From Salvator merianae (Eukaryota; Chordata; Lepidosauria; Squamata; Teiidae): a DNA stretch of 64,000 bases. The first letter of the stretch is position 1. Every line of letters starts with the position of its first letter. Positions 12,029 through 23,282 of this stretch are shown here, one piece after another. Both the position numbers and the translations under genes were made by a program. The notes below the pieces were generated by a model. The model ran no database searches. It saw nothing but the letters and a program-made list of their open reading frames with translations, and was not told the DNA's origin. Location: contig QVOM02000072.1 of assembly GCA_003586115.2 (NCBI GenBank), forward strand, positions 896,361 to 960,360, given 5' to 3'.

Positions 12029-13794
12029 AAAACTTGCTGCAACATTCTACTCCCCCCAAGCCGCTTTTGAGGGGCTTTCCAAATGCGTGTGGATTCAGTC
12101 TTTCTTTCACCCACAGGTATTGCTGAAAGCCTAGTGTAATGGCCAGTGTGTCAGGCTGGAACCTAAGATTTCCTGGGCTCAGTCCTCTCTCAGCCAATGA
12201 AAACTGACCAAGTGATCTTGTGTCAGCCACTGCCTCTTAGCCTAGCCTAAGCCTGTGTTTTGAGAATAAAATGAAGGAGAGGAGAATGGTGTGGGCTACC
12301 CTGGGCTCTTGGTAGAAAAAGCCATTGATAAATAGCACCACATGGTCATTCGCTCAGCCTTAGCACCTGCTACAGAGAGTTGTAGTAATAAAAATGGCTA
12401 AATCCCAGTGAGAATAAGAAAAGCTTTTCCAAGGCTGTGGCTGATAATACAATACAACAAGGCAACTGTTGATAATAAATGCTGTAAACAAAAAGGAACC
12501 TATTAGGATGCATAATGCTAAAGAAATAATTAGCCATCTCTATTGAAGTGAGCTAATTAAAGCCACAGAGGAAAGGAACACAAGGGCTGTGATATGGCTG
12601 TGATTATTTCAGAAAAAGGAAGGACTTCTTTTGCTGCCTTGAATTTTAGTGCAACCATGAGAAAGATTTATCCACAAAGCTGTGGCTTGTTAAGATACAT
12701 AAGAAGGTTGGACTTGCCATTGGGGGTGGCATTTGTGGTTCTTGACGGTGTCATCTATTTATTTGCCATATATAATATATTTTGCTAACACTTGTTTAAG
12801 GTGTTTCTTGTATTATCATAGATCAGAAGCAGCTTTGGGATAACTTTATGAAAAACAGCATATAAAACGATTTTTTTTTTCTACTACGTTCTAATGATTC
12901 CATTTCCAACAATGGGGGTTAGCCGCATACAGGCACATCTTCCTAGTTCAAAGGGCCAGTCCTGTTCTCACCAGAGGGCCTGACATGGCAACCCTAACCT
13001 GGCAGCTAGGAATTCTGTTTTTCACAGTCTAATTGGTGTGCCTTTTGCAGCTGTGTCTCAAGATGCAGAGAACAGTAAGGACTTGGGAGAAACTGAATAA
13101 ATTGACTTTTTTCACCCCTGCTCACTCTTCCCTCCCTTTTTCTTTCCCGTGTGCCTGAAGCAGTAGCAGATTAAAAGGCCTCTGTGTTTGTCAGCAGAAA
13201 AGACCCAAAGTTTTCTCTTTACAGCTGCCAGGAGAAGCCAGTGTGTGAGGGAACTTGGTAGGAGGGGGTCCAGTCAGCCTCAGCAATGCCTCTGTGCCAG
13301 AGCTATTATCTGCGTGCTTTTTAACAGCAGTCCATACAAATCAAAGCTTCATAGAATTTTGTACTAGCAACATGGAACTTTCCAGACCTCTCTCCCTCTT
13401 CTCTCAGGTGATGTATTTTATATTTGGTTTGGACTGAGGAGGAGTTTCAGAGTTATTGCTTTTTAATCACAGTGAACTTTCCTGGTTTCCCAAAGTTACA
13501 GTATACTGAAAATTATTCTGAGTGAAGTGGCTCTGATTCAAGCAAAACTTTAGGCTTTGAGAGAAGCCAAATTGTTGGTTTAAGAGGGAGGGATGAAAAG
13601 ACAGAGTAGCAACAGTTTGAAAGCTGAATCTTTCTGTCTTATGGTATACCAGCTTTTTCTGTGCCGATTTCACTTCTTCAAACTCAGAGGGCCAACTAGG
13701 CAGTCATTGGTTACTTGTTTCTTCCATCCAACAGTTTTCTTCCTAGCTTGGAACTGTTTGTTCTATCAAAACTGCAGTATTTTGTCTTTAGAAC
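12029..13794. other. No recognised gene; candidate conserved non-coding DNA
   Basis: About 1.8 kb without a clear repeat end. The segment 12440-12580 is AT-rich and non-repetitive, with several TAATTA/TTAATTA-like words (aaataattagccatc, gagctaattaaagcc) typical of homeodomain sites in conserved enhancers. This is inference from composition only. Confidence 0.35.
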
Positions 13795-14199
13795 ACCGGA
13801 ACATAGGAAGTGCCTTGCTGAAATAGACATACAACGGAACTAGTCCCAAAGCCTTTTTTCAGAGTGGAATCCAGTTGCATAGGGAAGCCCACAAGCAAGA
13901 CGTCAAAACAATCCTTACCCTGCGTTCATGACTCAGCCAGCAACAGGCCTTCAGAGGCACAGTGCCTACCATCTTGACTCCCTGAAGTCACACAGCCATC
14001 AAACCTGATAACACCCATAAGCTGTGCCTTCCATGAATGTGCCCGGGCTTCTTTTGCAGCCTTCCAAGTGATTGGCCAACACCACATCTTGTGGCAGCGA
14101 ATTCTAAATTTTAACTGTACCCTCTGTGAAAGAAAACCATTCCTTTTGTCTATCCTGACTTCCAAAGTTCAGTTTCGTTTATGTTCTTATACTACTAGA
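13795..14199 (-). mobile_element. CR1 LINE 3' region (antisense), left part
   Basis: Begins near ggaacataggaagtgccttg, the antisense CR1 tail. It runs to 'gaattctaaattttaactgt ... aaccattccttttgtctatc', wording typical of the antisense CR1 3' region. It continues at 14478 after a sense CR1 copy. Confidence 0.65.
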
Positions 14200-14477
14200 A
14201 GAGGTGATGGCAGCAACCAACCTGGCTAGCTTTAAGAAAAATTCGTGGAGGACAAGTGTAACAATGGCTACTAGAATGTATGCCTAGGTACCGGCTCCAC
14301 GTTGGCGAGACAGGTGGGATGCCTCTAAAGGCCATTTGCAGGGAATCATGAGCAGGTGAAGGTCTTGCCTGTCTTCTCCTTCAGAATGCCCATAAGTAAT
14401 TGGTGGACCACTGTGTGAGACAGGATGCTGGACTAGATGTGGTCTGATCCAGCAGGGCTCCTCTTACGTTCTTACGA
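14200..14477 (+). mobile_element. CR1 LINE 3' end (sense), nested in an antisense CR1
   Basis: The text 'agaagaggtgatggcagcaa ... caggatgctggactagatg ... tccagcagggctcctcttac' ends with gttcttac, the 8-bp tail of the family. The same text occurs at 47560-47920. It interrupts the antisense CR1 at 13795-14770. Confidence 0.8.
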
Positions 14478-14770
14478 CCTCTAGTTTTGGTATTTGGGGA
14501 AGAGGTGAAAAGCTTCTCTTTTATACTCCCTGTTCACACTATGCATCTTTGTCATGTCCCCCTCACTTGCTTCCTTTCTAAACTAAACCCCCCTCTATTT
14601 TTCCCTTTGCTTGTAAGAGAGATCTTTTTCATTTTTCTTACTTTCCTTTGATCTTTTTCCAATTCTGCTATATCTTTTTTGAGATGTGATAGCCCGTTGG
14701 ATACCGTATTCCAGATGGGGTCATACAGTTGCTTTGTACAGGAGCATTATATCTCATATTTTTTCCCATA
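14478..14770 (-). mobile_element. CR1 LINE (antisense), right part
   Basis: Resumes at acctctagttttggtatttg. It continues with 'catcttttttgagatgtgat ... ccgtattccagatggggtca', standard antisense CR1 text encoding the C-terminal reverse-transcriptase region, heavily mutated. Confidence 0.7.
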
Positions 14771-14984
14771 TAAGACCACTTTTGTCCCTAAAAAAAATAT
14801 CCTAAGATCAGAATGCACCTGATTTTTTAATTTATGTTTCTGAATATTCCTTGACAAATTATACATGTGTCTTAAATGCCAGTGTGTCTTCTGTGGTGAG
14901 AAATACAGTAATATTTCTGGTTTCATTTTCTACAAAACATGTCATGAACTTTTTTTAATAGCTAACACACCTAGCACCAGATAC

Positions 14985-15265
14985 CCTGAAGAGTGACGTC
15001 AAATGGACATTAGGAAGCATTGCCAACAACAAGACTGGTGGGAATAATGGAATTCCACCTGAACTATTTAAAAGATAATGCCATTGCAACGCTACTCCCA
15101 ATATGCCAACAAATTTGGAAAACTTAACAGTGGCCACTGGAATAGAAAAAGCCAAGATGGGCAATGCCAAGGAATGTTCAAATTAGTGAACAATTTCATT
15201 CATTTCACACGCTAGCAAGGTTGTGCTCAAGATTCTGCAAGGTAGGCTTCATCAGTATGTGGACC
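14985..15265 (+). mobile_element. BovB (RTE) LINE reverse-transcriptase fragment
   Basis: The translation contains TLGSIANNKTGGNNGIPPEL and, after frame breaks, ISHASKVVLKILQ-like words. Both are reverse-transcriptase blocks of BovB/RTE elements. Stops and frameshifts show it is dead. BovB is abundant in squamates, which supports the host assignment. Confidence 0.8.
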
Positions 15266-16651
15266 AAAAACCACTGTAGTGCTGGGACATTGCTACTCTC
15301 TCCTCCATTGTTTAGAAGAACATGTAGCGTTATTTTACAATATTCAATGTGATACTCTATAGATATTGCTAGATTTCAGCTTTCACTTCCTTCTCCTGTA
15401 AAAATAGGAGCAGCAGAGTCTTCTCTGGTTTCTGAGGACAGAGCTGGACCTGTCTTTTAATGATTCAAACCATCCTGACAATGTCAGATGAAAGATGATG
15501 TAGGAGGTTATAAAGCTCTTTTACTTAAAGGAAAGCTATGTGCAGGTCTGTACAATTGCGCTCTTTCCAATCCAGAGAATTTCTAAAGTCACATAGTGTA
15601 GCATGTGTCTCTGAAATAAAATCAATGGAAACTTTTGCATCCAGAAATGGAACTCCGGCGTTCCTCCCCCAGGGCCTCATTTTTGCACACTATTCAGAAA
15701 TGACATGGCTGCAACAAAAGAACCATTTCTGTTTCTCTTAACATTTTTGATTACCAGGAGAGGTGCTTTTAACCTGAGTCTCTTTCTGCCTTGATGTGGC
15801 ATCAAAGACAGCTTCTGTCTAGGTTTGCTTATTCCCTTGGCCAGCTGGCCATTGAATCAGGACACCAAAGCTCAGTGGAAACCGAGGTCAAAGGAAACTT
15901 GCCAGGGCAAAGGACACCTGGCCTGCAGCCTCCTTCATCAAGGGCTCTTTGCTGAGTTCAACAGCAAAGATGGGTGCATTTCTGCTAGCGAAAAGTGCTT
16001 ACTGGTATTCACCTGTGGCAAAATGAATAAAGATAGATCATCGTTAGAAACTTGCCAGAGCATACACCTTCCAGAGGCTGCTTGCAAAGGAGATGTGCTG
16101 TCTCTTGCTTTGATTTGTTACCCTTATCTGCTAACTTGTTGTTTCTTGGGCAGGATGCAGTTGTAGCAAATAGAACTGTTGGTGAGAGATAGATTCCGCA
16201 TTGTTCTTGCCCCTAAATAATCCTTAGCAGTCAAGGCCATTTGTACCCATACATATGCTTTATCTGTCTTCAAATTCACTGTTGGATGAGTTGCTATTTC
16301 TGGCGTTTTCAGCTTTGGGATTTCACTCCTATGTCCATATATATCAGATGTGTTCTGATGATGTGAAAATATGTACTAAAAATGTTTGAACAATGTTGAC
16401 TCCAGCCAGTAGAGGGCAGTGATACACTCATGCTATTTTAAAAAAAAACAAACCTGCAGGAGATTTAAAACAATCACCTCCAAATCACATATTTTTGAAA
16501 TATAATATGATCCAGCCAGTTCTGTTTTATAAATGAGATAAGACTTCAAATTATTTCCCATGTTAAAGCTTCATTTCCAAATAATTAGAAGTTTGACCTA
16601 TTGAATAAAGTGGAACTTGAGACACATAGGAGTATGCTGAAAGTGAAAAAT
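15266..16651. other. No recognised feature
   Basis: About 1.4 kb. The longest open frame (113 codons, 15825-16166) has no recognisable domain. A short word near 16400 (ccagtagagggcagt) recurs inverted in the SINE at 34048. Confidence 0.45.
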
Positions 16652-16991
16652 AGAGATGTGCCAAACTGGTTCAGTTCACAGTTCACAGCGAAGCACCTAG
16701 TTTGTGAATGTTTGCATTGAACCAAACGTTTGATCCAAAAAATTGATTGAACCAAATCAGTCCCTCACTTATGAATGTAAACTGTTTGATCAAACAGTTT
16801 ACATTTGCTGTGTTTTTGCCCTTGAAAAGAGCTTTTTTCAATAGAAAAAATAGTATTCCTTGTTTTTGAACTAGTTCAAAATCAAACACAAATAACTGTT
16901 TGTTTGATTAACCAGTTTGCTGTTGAACCAAACAAATGGGTGTTCGATATGATGGCGAACCAAACACACAATTTAGTTTGTGCACATCCCT
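16652..16991. mobile_element. MITE, 'cacatccct' family, complete copy
   Basis: Inverted termini AGAGATGTGCCAAACT and AGTTTGTGCACATCCCT enclose 340 bp. The core reads ttttgcccttgaaaagagc then ttttttcaatagaaaaa, nearly identical to the cores at 29213 and 48620. It is rich in gtttga/tcaaac words. Superfamily not determined. Confidence 0.7.
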
Positions 16992-17181
16992 GGTAAAAAG
17001 GAAATTCTGTATTAATTCATGTCTTACATGCTCCATTCCTTTGGAAGAAGCGTTGCTGGTATTGTGTGGGTAGAGTGAGACTATTACACATGTGAACCTG
17101 GAGATTTGTAAGCTATTGAAGCAAATTATGGATACAGGTTCCACCTAATTTTGGACAGTAGTCACTGTTGTTTTTATTTGA

Positions 17182-17544
17182 GGCTGTTTCTGCACTTACC
17201 ACTATTCTGGTCTAGGAAGGAGACTAAGGGCCTCCCTTCTACACTGCTGGTATGGTGTGAGGAGTCCCCACATTCTTCTGGTATACTCCATGTGCACAGG
17301 ATGGAACATAGACAAAAATGGCTACCTAATCTGGCAAACCAGTAGACTTCTTTAAAGAGGTCGATCAGCATACTTGGTGGCAGTAAATCAACTAGGAGGC
17401 ATGTGGGCAATGCAGGCCTTCATGGTCTGGTTTACCACAGGAGACCCATTTTAGTGGCATACCTTGTTGTACTGCCAGAATAGATCCCTGGAGCTCCATA
17501 GGCCAGGAACCTACATTCCTGGCCATCAGAGCCTTCAGAGTTGG
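17182..17544 (+). mobile_element. Harbinger-like MITE, left part (split by an L1)
   Basis: Starts GGCTGTTTCTGCACTTACC and carries the family body (cagtagacttctttaaagag, ggagacccattttagtggca). It is interrupted at 17544 by a complete-ended L1 and resumes at 19126. Confidence 0.8.
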
Positions 17545-19125
17545 ACTTCCGGGGAAGATGGCCGAATGTAGTTGCTGAGAGGATTTTTCCTCTGAGCAAA
17601 CCGCAACGTGAGGAGACAGAGGGGGGAGTTCAAACCCCCTCTGTCTGAAGATTTTAACTCCCTGAGTGACAGGGAGTCAGAGGGATTCCTCATTTGAGCT
17701 CCACTAAGTCTCCCCCCAGCAGGGGCTGCGAGAGATCTGTGGCAATCTGCGTAAGGAGGAGATGAAGGAGCTGGGGGAACTTTGTCAACATTCCCGAGTC
17801 ACGTTGTGCGTCGTCTTTTCAAGATCGTAAGTTTGGCCGATCATCTTTTTAATTTATGAAGATATTACTAAGATAAACATTAAGATAAGGAAAAGAAAAG
17901 AAAAGAAAAAAAAATCCTCTACAATTACAGCTTGGATAATGTATGCTGAAAGTTTAAACATCGTAATTCAGCAAGATGCTAAAGTATTTGCAAAGGCTAT
18001 GAATCTTTAGATAAATCACTCAAAGTTCTGTTCCTCGGACACGCCGGGGTTTTCAGTGTCTCATTAAAATACATTTGCGCTGTGCTTATCAGCTTATCAG
18101 CTAAACAAGCAAACAGACTGCAAAGATATGGGAGTTCAGTTTAATTAAGACTAAGGAAGGGGGGGGGGAAGTGCCTTTAAGCACTAGAAGGCTTCTTCAG
18201 AGAAACAAGCTTAAGTAAAAATATGGAGAAGAAATGCCTGCAATCAGATGTACTTCTTAAAATAATTGATGCTAATTTTCAAGAAATGTAGAGTTCCTGT
18301 GAGACTCAGGGGCTGGCTTTTGAGAGATTAAGACAGGACATTAAAAATGAAATAGGTGCTATACGCATTGAACTTCATGAAACAAAGGATAAGGCTTTGA
18401 AACTGGACGATTTTAAAGCAGAAATTCCTGAGACAAAATTTATGGCTCAAGAAATACAGACTACAAAACAAAAGGAGTCACCGCAACTGATAACAGTTCA
18501 AGGTTCTATTTTTTCACTGAAGGAAGCATTGGGAAAAAAATTGCAGAGGAGGAAGGAACGTATGATGCGAGTAATAACGGAAGCAATCCATATTTGGAAC
18601 CAGCAAAAATTCAGACTGAAATCTGGGGAAGAGATACAACGTTTAAAAAGCTATAAACAAGAAAAGGACTGGAAGAGAAGGAGAAAACAAACAAACAAAT
18701 AAACAAACTGAAGGAGTCAGAAGGGAGAACTTAAGAAGTGGCTGAGTAGAATAATGGGCAGAAGCCAAACTATTGAAAGACTGAAATGAGAAGAAGATTT
18801 TGAGAGCTTGTGGAGATTGGATAAATATAATAATCTACAGAAAAATAAGGCAGTGGATAGATTTTTGTGAAAACTGGAAACCCTCTATTGAACTTTTGCA
18901 AGATCTGGAAAGCAGACCTGGAAAATGGATTGGTGTTTGCTGGAGGGAGAAAATGAAGAGAAAAGAAGACTATTGATAGAAGATAAAAACTGTGTGCTTG
19001 GGGGGTATGAAATATAGAAGAAACCTGGGAATTAGGAAGTCAGTACTTTAAAATGTTAATTGTTGAATCATGAGTAATCAAGTGTAATTTTATATAACCA
19101 TAAAAATAAAAAAAAATTTAAAAAA
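17545..19125 (+). mobile_element. Internally deleted L1 LINE with 17-bp target duplication
   Basis: The 1,581-bp insert begins acttccggggaagatggccg, an L1-type 5' end, and ends in an A-rich tail. It is flanked by perfect copies of agagccttcagagttgg (17528-17544 and 19126-19142). An ORF1-like frame starts at 18223 (MEKKCLQSDVLLK), has a TAG at codon 23, and continues to 18702 with a charged, coiled-coil-like sequence. Directly after it comes a remnant resembling the ORF2 C-terminus (FCENWKPSIELLQ), so almost all of ORF2 is missing. Both ends are intact, which is unusual since most L1 copies lose their 5' end. It was probably mobilised in trans. Confidence 0.85.
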
Positions 19126-19321
19126 AGAGCCTTCAGAGTTGGCCCCCAAACTGGCATGAGCTTCAGTGTCAGCATAATGGCTGGGCCGGACAGCCATCTC
19201 AATGCAAACAGCCTTGTTCTGGTCCAGGGAAAGATCCATCCACACTTGAGATGGATTCCTTAGTCCAGATCAGCATGGGACACTTTGATCCAGATGACAT
19301 AAGGTGAGTGCAGAAGCAGCC
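19126..19321 (+). mobile_element. Harbinger-like MITE, right part
   Basis: Resumes after the L1 target duplication with 'gcccccaaactggcatgagc' and closes with GGTGAGTGCAGAAGCAGCC, the inverted copy of the left terminus at 17182. Confidence 0.8.
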
Positions 19322-20409
19322 AGAGATTTCTTTCTCCTATGAAGTGACTTAGAAATCCTTAGTGGCTTTGTTCAGTGCAGGAATGTGTTTATTTTTCTTC
19401 CTAAATGATATCTGATAGCAGTAATCCTTGTGTTACACACACATAGGATGCTATCACAAGATTACATTCTTACCCTACTTTATATGCCCCCGGAACAATG
19501 CTACAGTAGGTCTCAAATTCCAAGATCACTGGTGAAAAAGCCACTTAAATGACCTCAGTTATGACTTTGGCCAGAATACATTCAATGACAGAAACAGTGA
19601 GCTACAAGGCTTCCATTCTGTTAAGGAAAAATATGGTTACCTGTACAGTCTGATGGAGGAAGAGTCCATAGCTACTTGGAGTCTGAACCGAAGGAAGCTG
19701 TTGTCTTTCAGAAAGAATAGGGCCAATTTTGCTATGAGAAGTCCCACAGACATACTCACTAATCTTGGCTGTTAATGAGCTTTTACTGCTTCTTTTTTAT
19801 TATTTCCCAGAGAGCAGCTTAGGAATTACTGCGACATACTCTGCAAGCTGCACAGTGAAATAATGCGTATATTTCCTCTCTCATTATTTATTACATAAAG
19901 GTGAACTGCAAACTAATCCATCTCCATTATGAGAAACAAACTCTAGAATCGGATTAATATAATCCTTTTAAAAGCAGGGGAACCCAAGAGGGCATTTTGT
20001 ACTCCCTATGTCTTCCAGTCTTTTTAAATTAAAAGTTTGGAAAGATTCACCCAAGGATCTGTGGACTTTTAGAGACTGCTCACACAAGCTGTGTTCACTC
20101 ACTGGAAGATGCTTCACTTTTGACCACAGTCCCCACCTTTTACTGCCAGAGGGTTGGATTATTACAGTTTCTCTTCTTCAGGTTATTAGAGTTGGTTGCA
20201 GTATTCAGGGATACATTTTTAACTATTCTTCTGAGAATTGCTCTTGTTTTTCGTAAAACCAGCAGCTGCCACCATATTCTGGATTATGATATAGCAAATA
20301 GCTTTGTAATTTACAAAGGACACATTTTTCTCTGTGTTCACCAGAGGTACCAGTTTCAATTTTAGAAATGAATTAATTGTTCACTTATAAACAGCAGTTG
20401 AAGTGGTCT
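19322..20409. other. No recognised gene; candidate conserved non-coding DNA
   Basis: The segment 19780-19980 is non-repetitive and AT-rich, with words such as ctcattatttattacataaa and ggattaatataatcc. Its composition resembles conserved regulatory DNA, but this cannot be tested here. Confidence 0.35.
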
Positions 20410-20470
20410 AGTTATTTTAGAAACATGTATCCCACTTTTGCTTGTAAGAGGTCCAAATGGCTCACAGTTT
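20410..20470 (-). mobile_element. LINE L2-like 3' tail (antisense) remnant
   Basis: The reverse complement reads as the 3' end of the L2-like family (accatttggacctcttacaa ... gtgggatacatg). It is followed by a simple repeat, as in the other copies. Confidence 0.45.
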
Positions 20471-20474
20471 TGGA

Positions 20475-20562
20475 TAGATAGATGCATAGATAGATAGATA
20501 CATACATACATACGTGGATGGATGGATAGATACATACATACATACATACATACATACAGTGA
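20475..20562 (+). repeat. Compound (GATA/GATG)n-(TACA)n microsatellite
   Basis: Tetranucleotide runs of gata, tgga and taca follow an antisense LINE tail, so the array probably grew from that tail. Confidence 0.9.
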
Positions 20563-21219
20563 CTGACTTTCTGTAAATGACCTTGCAGAAAATCTCACCG
20601 TGCCTTCAGTTCTTCTTATTTATAAAGCAAGTTTATCAATTTCCCTGAATTACAAGGATTATAGCAAGCTGTCCAAAGCATGGATATACCCACAACATTT
20701 CTCACAGATCCTGCCTTCCCTCTTTGTGGTGGTTAACTTCAGTATGCGGATAAGAGGTCTGAGGAAGTGCTGCTTGTTTTGGGAACTATACCTGGTATTA
20801 TGGGAAACAACTGAGATCATGGGAACTGGGGAAATCAGACAGAAATGGAAATTCAATATATGCCTTGCACGCTTCTTATTCCTTTGTGTTATGTTATCAA
20901 TAAATGGAGTAACATATAGCAAATGATTTCTTTCTACCTGGGTCTCTCTTTATGGGGTCTGTGGTGGTGATTCTGAAAACTGACATAGAAAAATACTCTA
21001 CATAGATTTTAAAAAAGACTGAAAATTGAGTCCTAGTAAGGATAGAGCTGCTGATGCATATGTGGAGTAACACGGATTCAAGAAAACAGGAGCTAGTGAT
21101 AACTAATAACATGGCAAGGTGAAACTTCACAAAAAGCTTTATTACAGTTAAACTGCTATTGTTTTGTGAGTGAGTAGTTGAAAGAAAGACTTGAATGAAT
21201 GGAGTACTTGTTGTTTTTC
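20563..21219. other. No recognised feature
   Basis: Short chance frames only (108 codons at 20600; 87 codons on the minus strand at 20659). No family recognised. Confidence 0.45.
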
Positions 21220-21908
21220 TTGTTGTTCAATCATTAAGTCATCTCTGATTCTTCATGACCCCAGGGACCCTAGCGTGCTAGACCCTTCTGTCATCTACTG
21301 TATTCCAAAGTTTGCCCAAGCTCGTGTTTGTTGCTTCCATGACATTATCTATTCTTCTAATCCTCTTCTATCCCCTTTTCCTTTTGCTTTCAGTTTTTCC
21401 CAGCATCAGGGTCTTTTCCAACAAGTCCTGTCTTCTCATTATATGTCCAAAGCATTTGAGCTTCAGCTTGAGTATTCGTCCTTCCAATGAACAGTCGGGA
21501 TTGATTCCCTTTAGTATTTGACCTCCTTACAGTCAAGGGACTCTCAAAAGCCTTCTCCAGCACCACAATTCAAAAGTACTGATTCTTTAGCGCTCACCCT
21601 TCCTTATGGTCCAACTGTCACAGCCATACATTTCTCCTGGGAAAGCTATAGCTTGTACTATGTGGACTGTTGTCAACAAGGTGATGTTTCTGCTTTTCAG
21701 AATGCTGCCCAGGTTTGCCATAGCTTTGTTCCCAAGGAGGAAGCGTCTTTTAATTTCATGGCTGCAGTCACCGTCCAAAGTGATCTTTGAGTCCATGAAA
21801 TTTACATTTGACACTGCTTCCATTTCTTCCCCCACTATTTGCCAGGAAATGATAGGAACGGATGCCAGGAGTTTTTTTAATGTTGAGCTTCAAGCTAGCT
21901 TTTATTAC
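21220..21908 (-). mobile_element. BovB (RTE) LINE 3' region (antisense)
   Basis: The minus strand contains the BovB C-terminal wording: SKITLDGDCSHEIKRRFLLG, then SILKSRNITL and MYGCDSWTIRKGE. After it come the less-conserved C-terminus and the 3' UTR, whose antisense start is tgttgttcaatcattaagtc. The longest remaining open piece is 82 codons (21835-21587). Frame breaks follow, so it is inactive. It is separate from the sense BovB piece at 14985. Confidence 0.9.
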
Positions 21909-22211
21909 TAGCTGCTATCAATTATCACCCAATCAATCAATAAGTCACTCTTCAAAGCCCAGTTGTTACTGAGCAAATTAGTTTGTTTTTGAAAGCTGGA
22001 AGGAATGTTTCATAGCAAAATTAGTTTACTATAATGGATCTCCAGATGCTACATTCAACCCAGCAATACTATAGCTAATTCATTGCTCAAAACATTCATG
22101 TTTTTTTCTCTGTCTACTTGAATCAAGTTGGAGAATGGCTGTAACTTATTCTGCATCTTAAGATTTCTCAGTAGCATGAAGATGAAGTAGTATCACTCTT
22201 CTGGTATCACC
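21909..22211. other. No recognised feature
   Basis: AT-rich unique-looking DNA between BovB and CR1. Confidence 0.5.
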
Positions 22212-22475
22212 TGAGTCATAAGAACATAACAACATAGGAGAAGACCTGCTGGATCAGCATAGCCTATCTAGTCCAGCATCTTGACTCACACAGTGGCCCA
22301 CTAATTACTTATGGGCATTCTCAAGCAAAAGACGAAGGCAAAACCTTCACCTGCTCTCAATTCCCAGCAAACCTATCCAACCTGGAGATGGTACCTAGAC
22401 ATCAATTCTAGTAGCCATTGATATACCTGTCCTCCATGAATTTGTCTAACCCTTTCTTAAAATTATCTAGGCTAG
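22212..22475 (-). mobile_element. CR1 LINE (antisense), 3' tail segment
   Basis: Antisense CR1 3' end (agtcataagaacataacaac ... caaaaccttcacctgctctc). It is continuous with the CR1 text resuming at 22814 once the solo LTR is removed: 'ctaggctag' joins 'atgctgtcaccatctct', as in the uninterrupted copy at 37165. Confidence 0.85.
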
Positions 22476-22808
22476 TGTCAGAATCACCACCCTAGACTGG
22501 GAGTCAGGAACAAGGCAAAAGAATAGCTAAGCATGTTCTTTCACTTTATTAGGATAACAGACTACAATCAGCTGAAGCAAGCATCAGGTATATAAAATAC
22601 CCCAAAGGAGACTGCAGTTCCCACACTTCCATGGCTAGTACAATACAGCTGAAGATCCTCATAACAACTGGTGTTCCCTGACTCCCATTATCTACATTCC
22701 TGCTAACCACCAACAGGAGGGAACATTGGGCCAGTGAGAAGAGCAAGCAGTCTTGGCTGAGAGTGTGAGACAGACAAAGATGGCAGGACTGTGGGCATTG
22801 TGCTGACA
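22476..22808 (-). mobile_element. Solo LTR (family A), inserted in CR1
   Basis: A 333-bp block with the retroviral-type ends TGTCAG...CTGACA. It is flanked by gctag (22471-22475) and gctac (22809-22813), a 5-bp target duplication with one mismatch. On the minus strand it has a TATA-like box (ggtattttatata, 22602-22590), then AATAAA at 22550-22545, consistent with U3-R-U5. It shares 'gccatctttg', 'ttgttggtggttagc' and 'aataaagxxaaagaac' with the + strand block at 38784-39113. No internal viral genes are present, so it is a recombined solo LTR of an endogenous LTR element of unknown class. Confidence 0.85.
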
Positions 22809-23282
22809 GCTACATGCTGTCACCATCTCTTCTGGTAGTAAATTCCATAGAACATTGACCCTCTGGGTGAAAAAAAATATTCCCCTTCTCAGTTCTAACT
22901 CTTCTGCCCATCAGAAGAGTGCCCCCTGTTACTCGTGATGTATGACAAAGAAAAGAATTTATTTAGTCTCTCAGCAGTCATCATGTCCTCTTTAATTATT
23001 CCTTTCTGTCCATTGTCATTTAATGATCCAACTCCTTTCCTGGTAGGATTTCTGTTTCAGATGTATTTAAAGAAGCTATTATTATTTCTTTTGAAGTTTT
23101 TAGCAATATGTTCCTCAGAGTCCTTCTTACCATTCCTGATTGCCACCTTGCATTTGTTCTGCCAGAATTTTTGTTCCTTCCCGTTTTCCTCATTAGGGCA
23201 AATGTTTCATTTTCAGAATAAGATTTTCTTGCTTTTAATGACTTCCCATACAGCAGTCATAAATTACAGTGGTGTCCTCTTG
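22809..23282 (-). mobile_element. CR1 LINE (antisense), internally deleted middle part
   Basis: Resumes the CR1 3' region to about 22925, then jumps to the linker between endonuclease and reverse transcriptase (minus-strand peptide containing AERLNKFFSLSYITS, the LNxFFxSVF block). The reverse transcriptase itself is missing. The 121-codon + strand frame at 22935-23300 is the complement of this and is not a gene. Confidence 0.7.

Noticed and set aside
20475..20562. CRISPR-like or satellite array
   Set aside because: It is a plain tetranucleotide microsatellite with no spacers.
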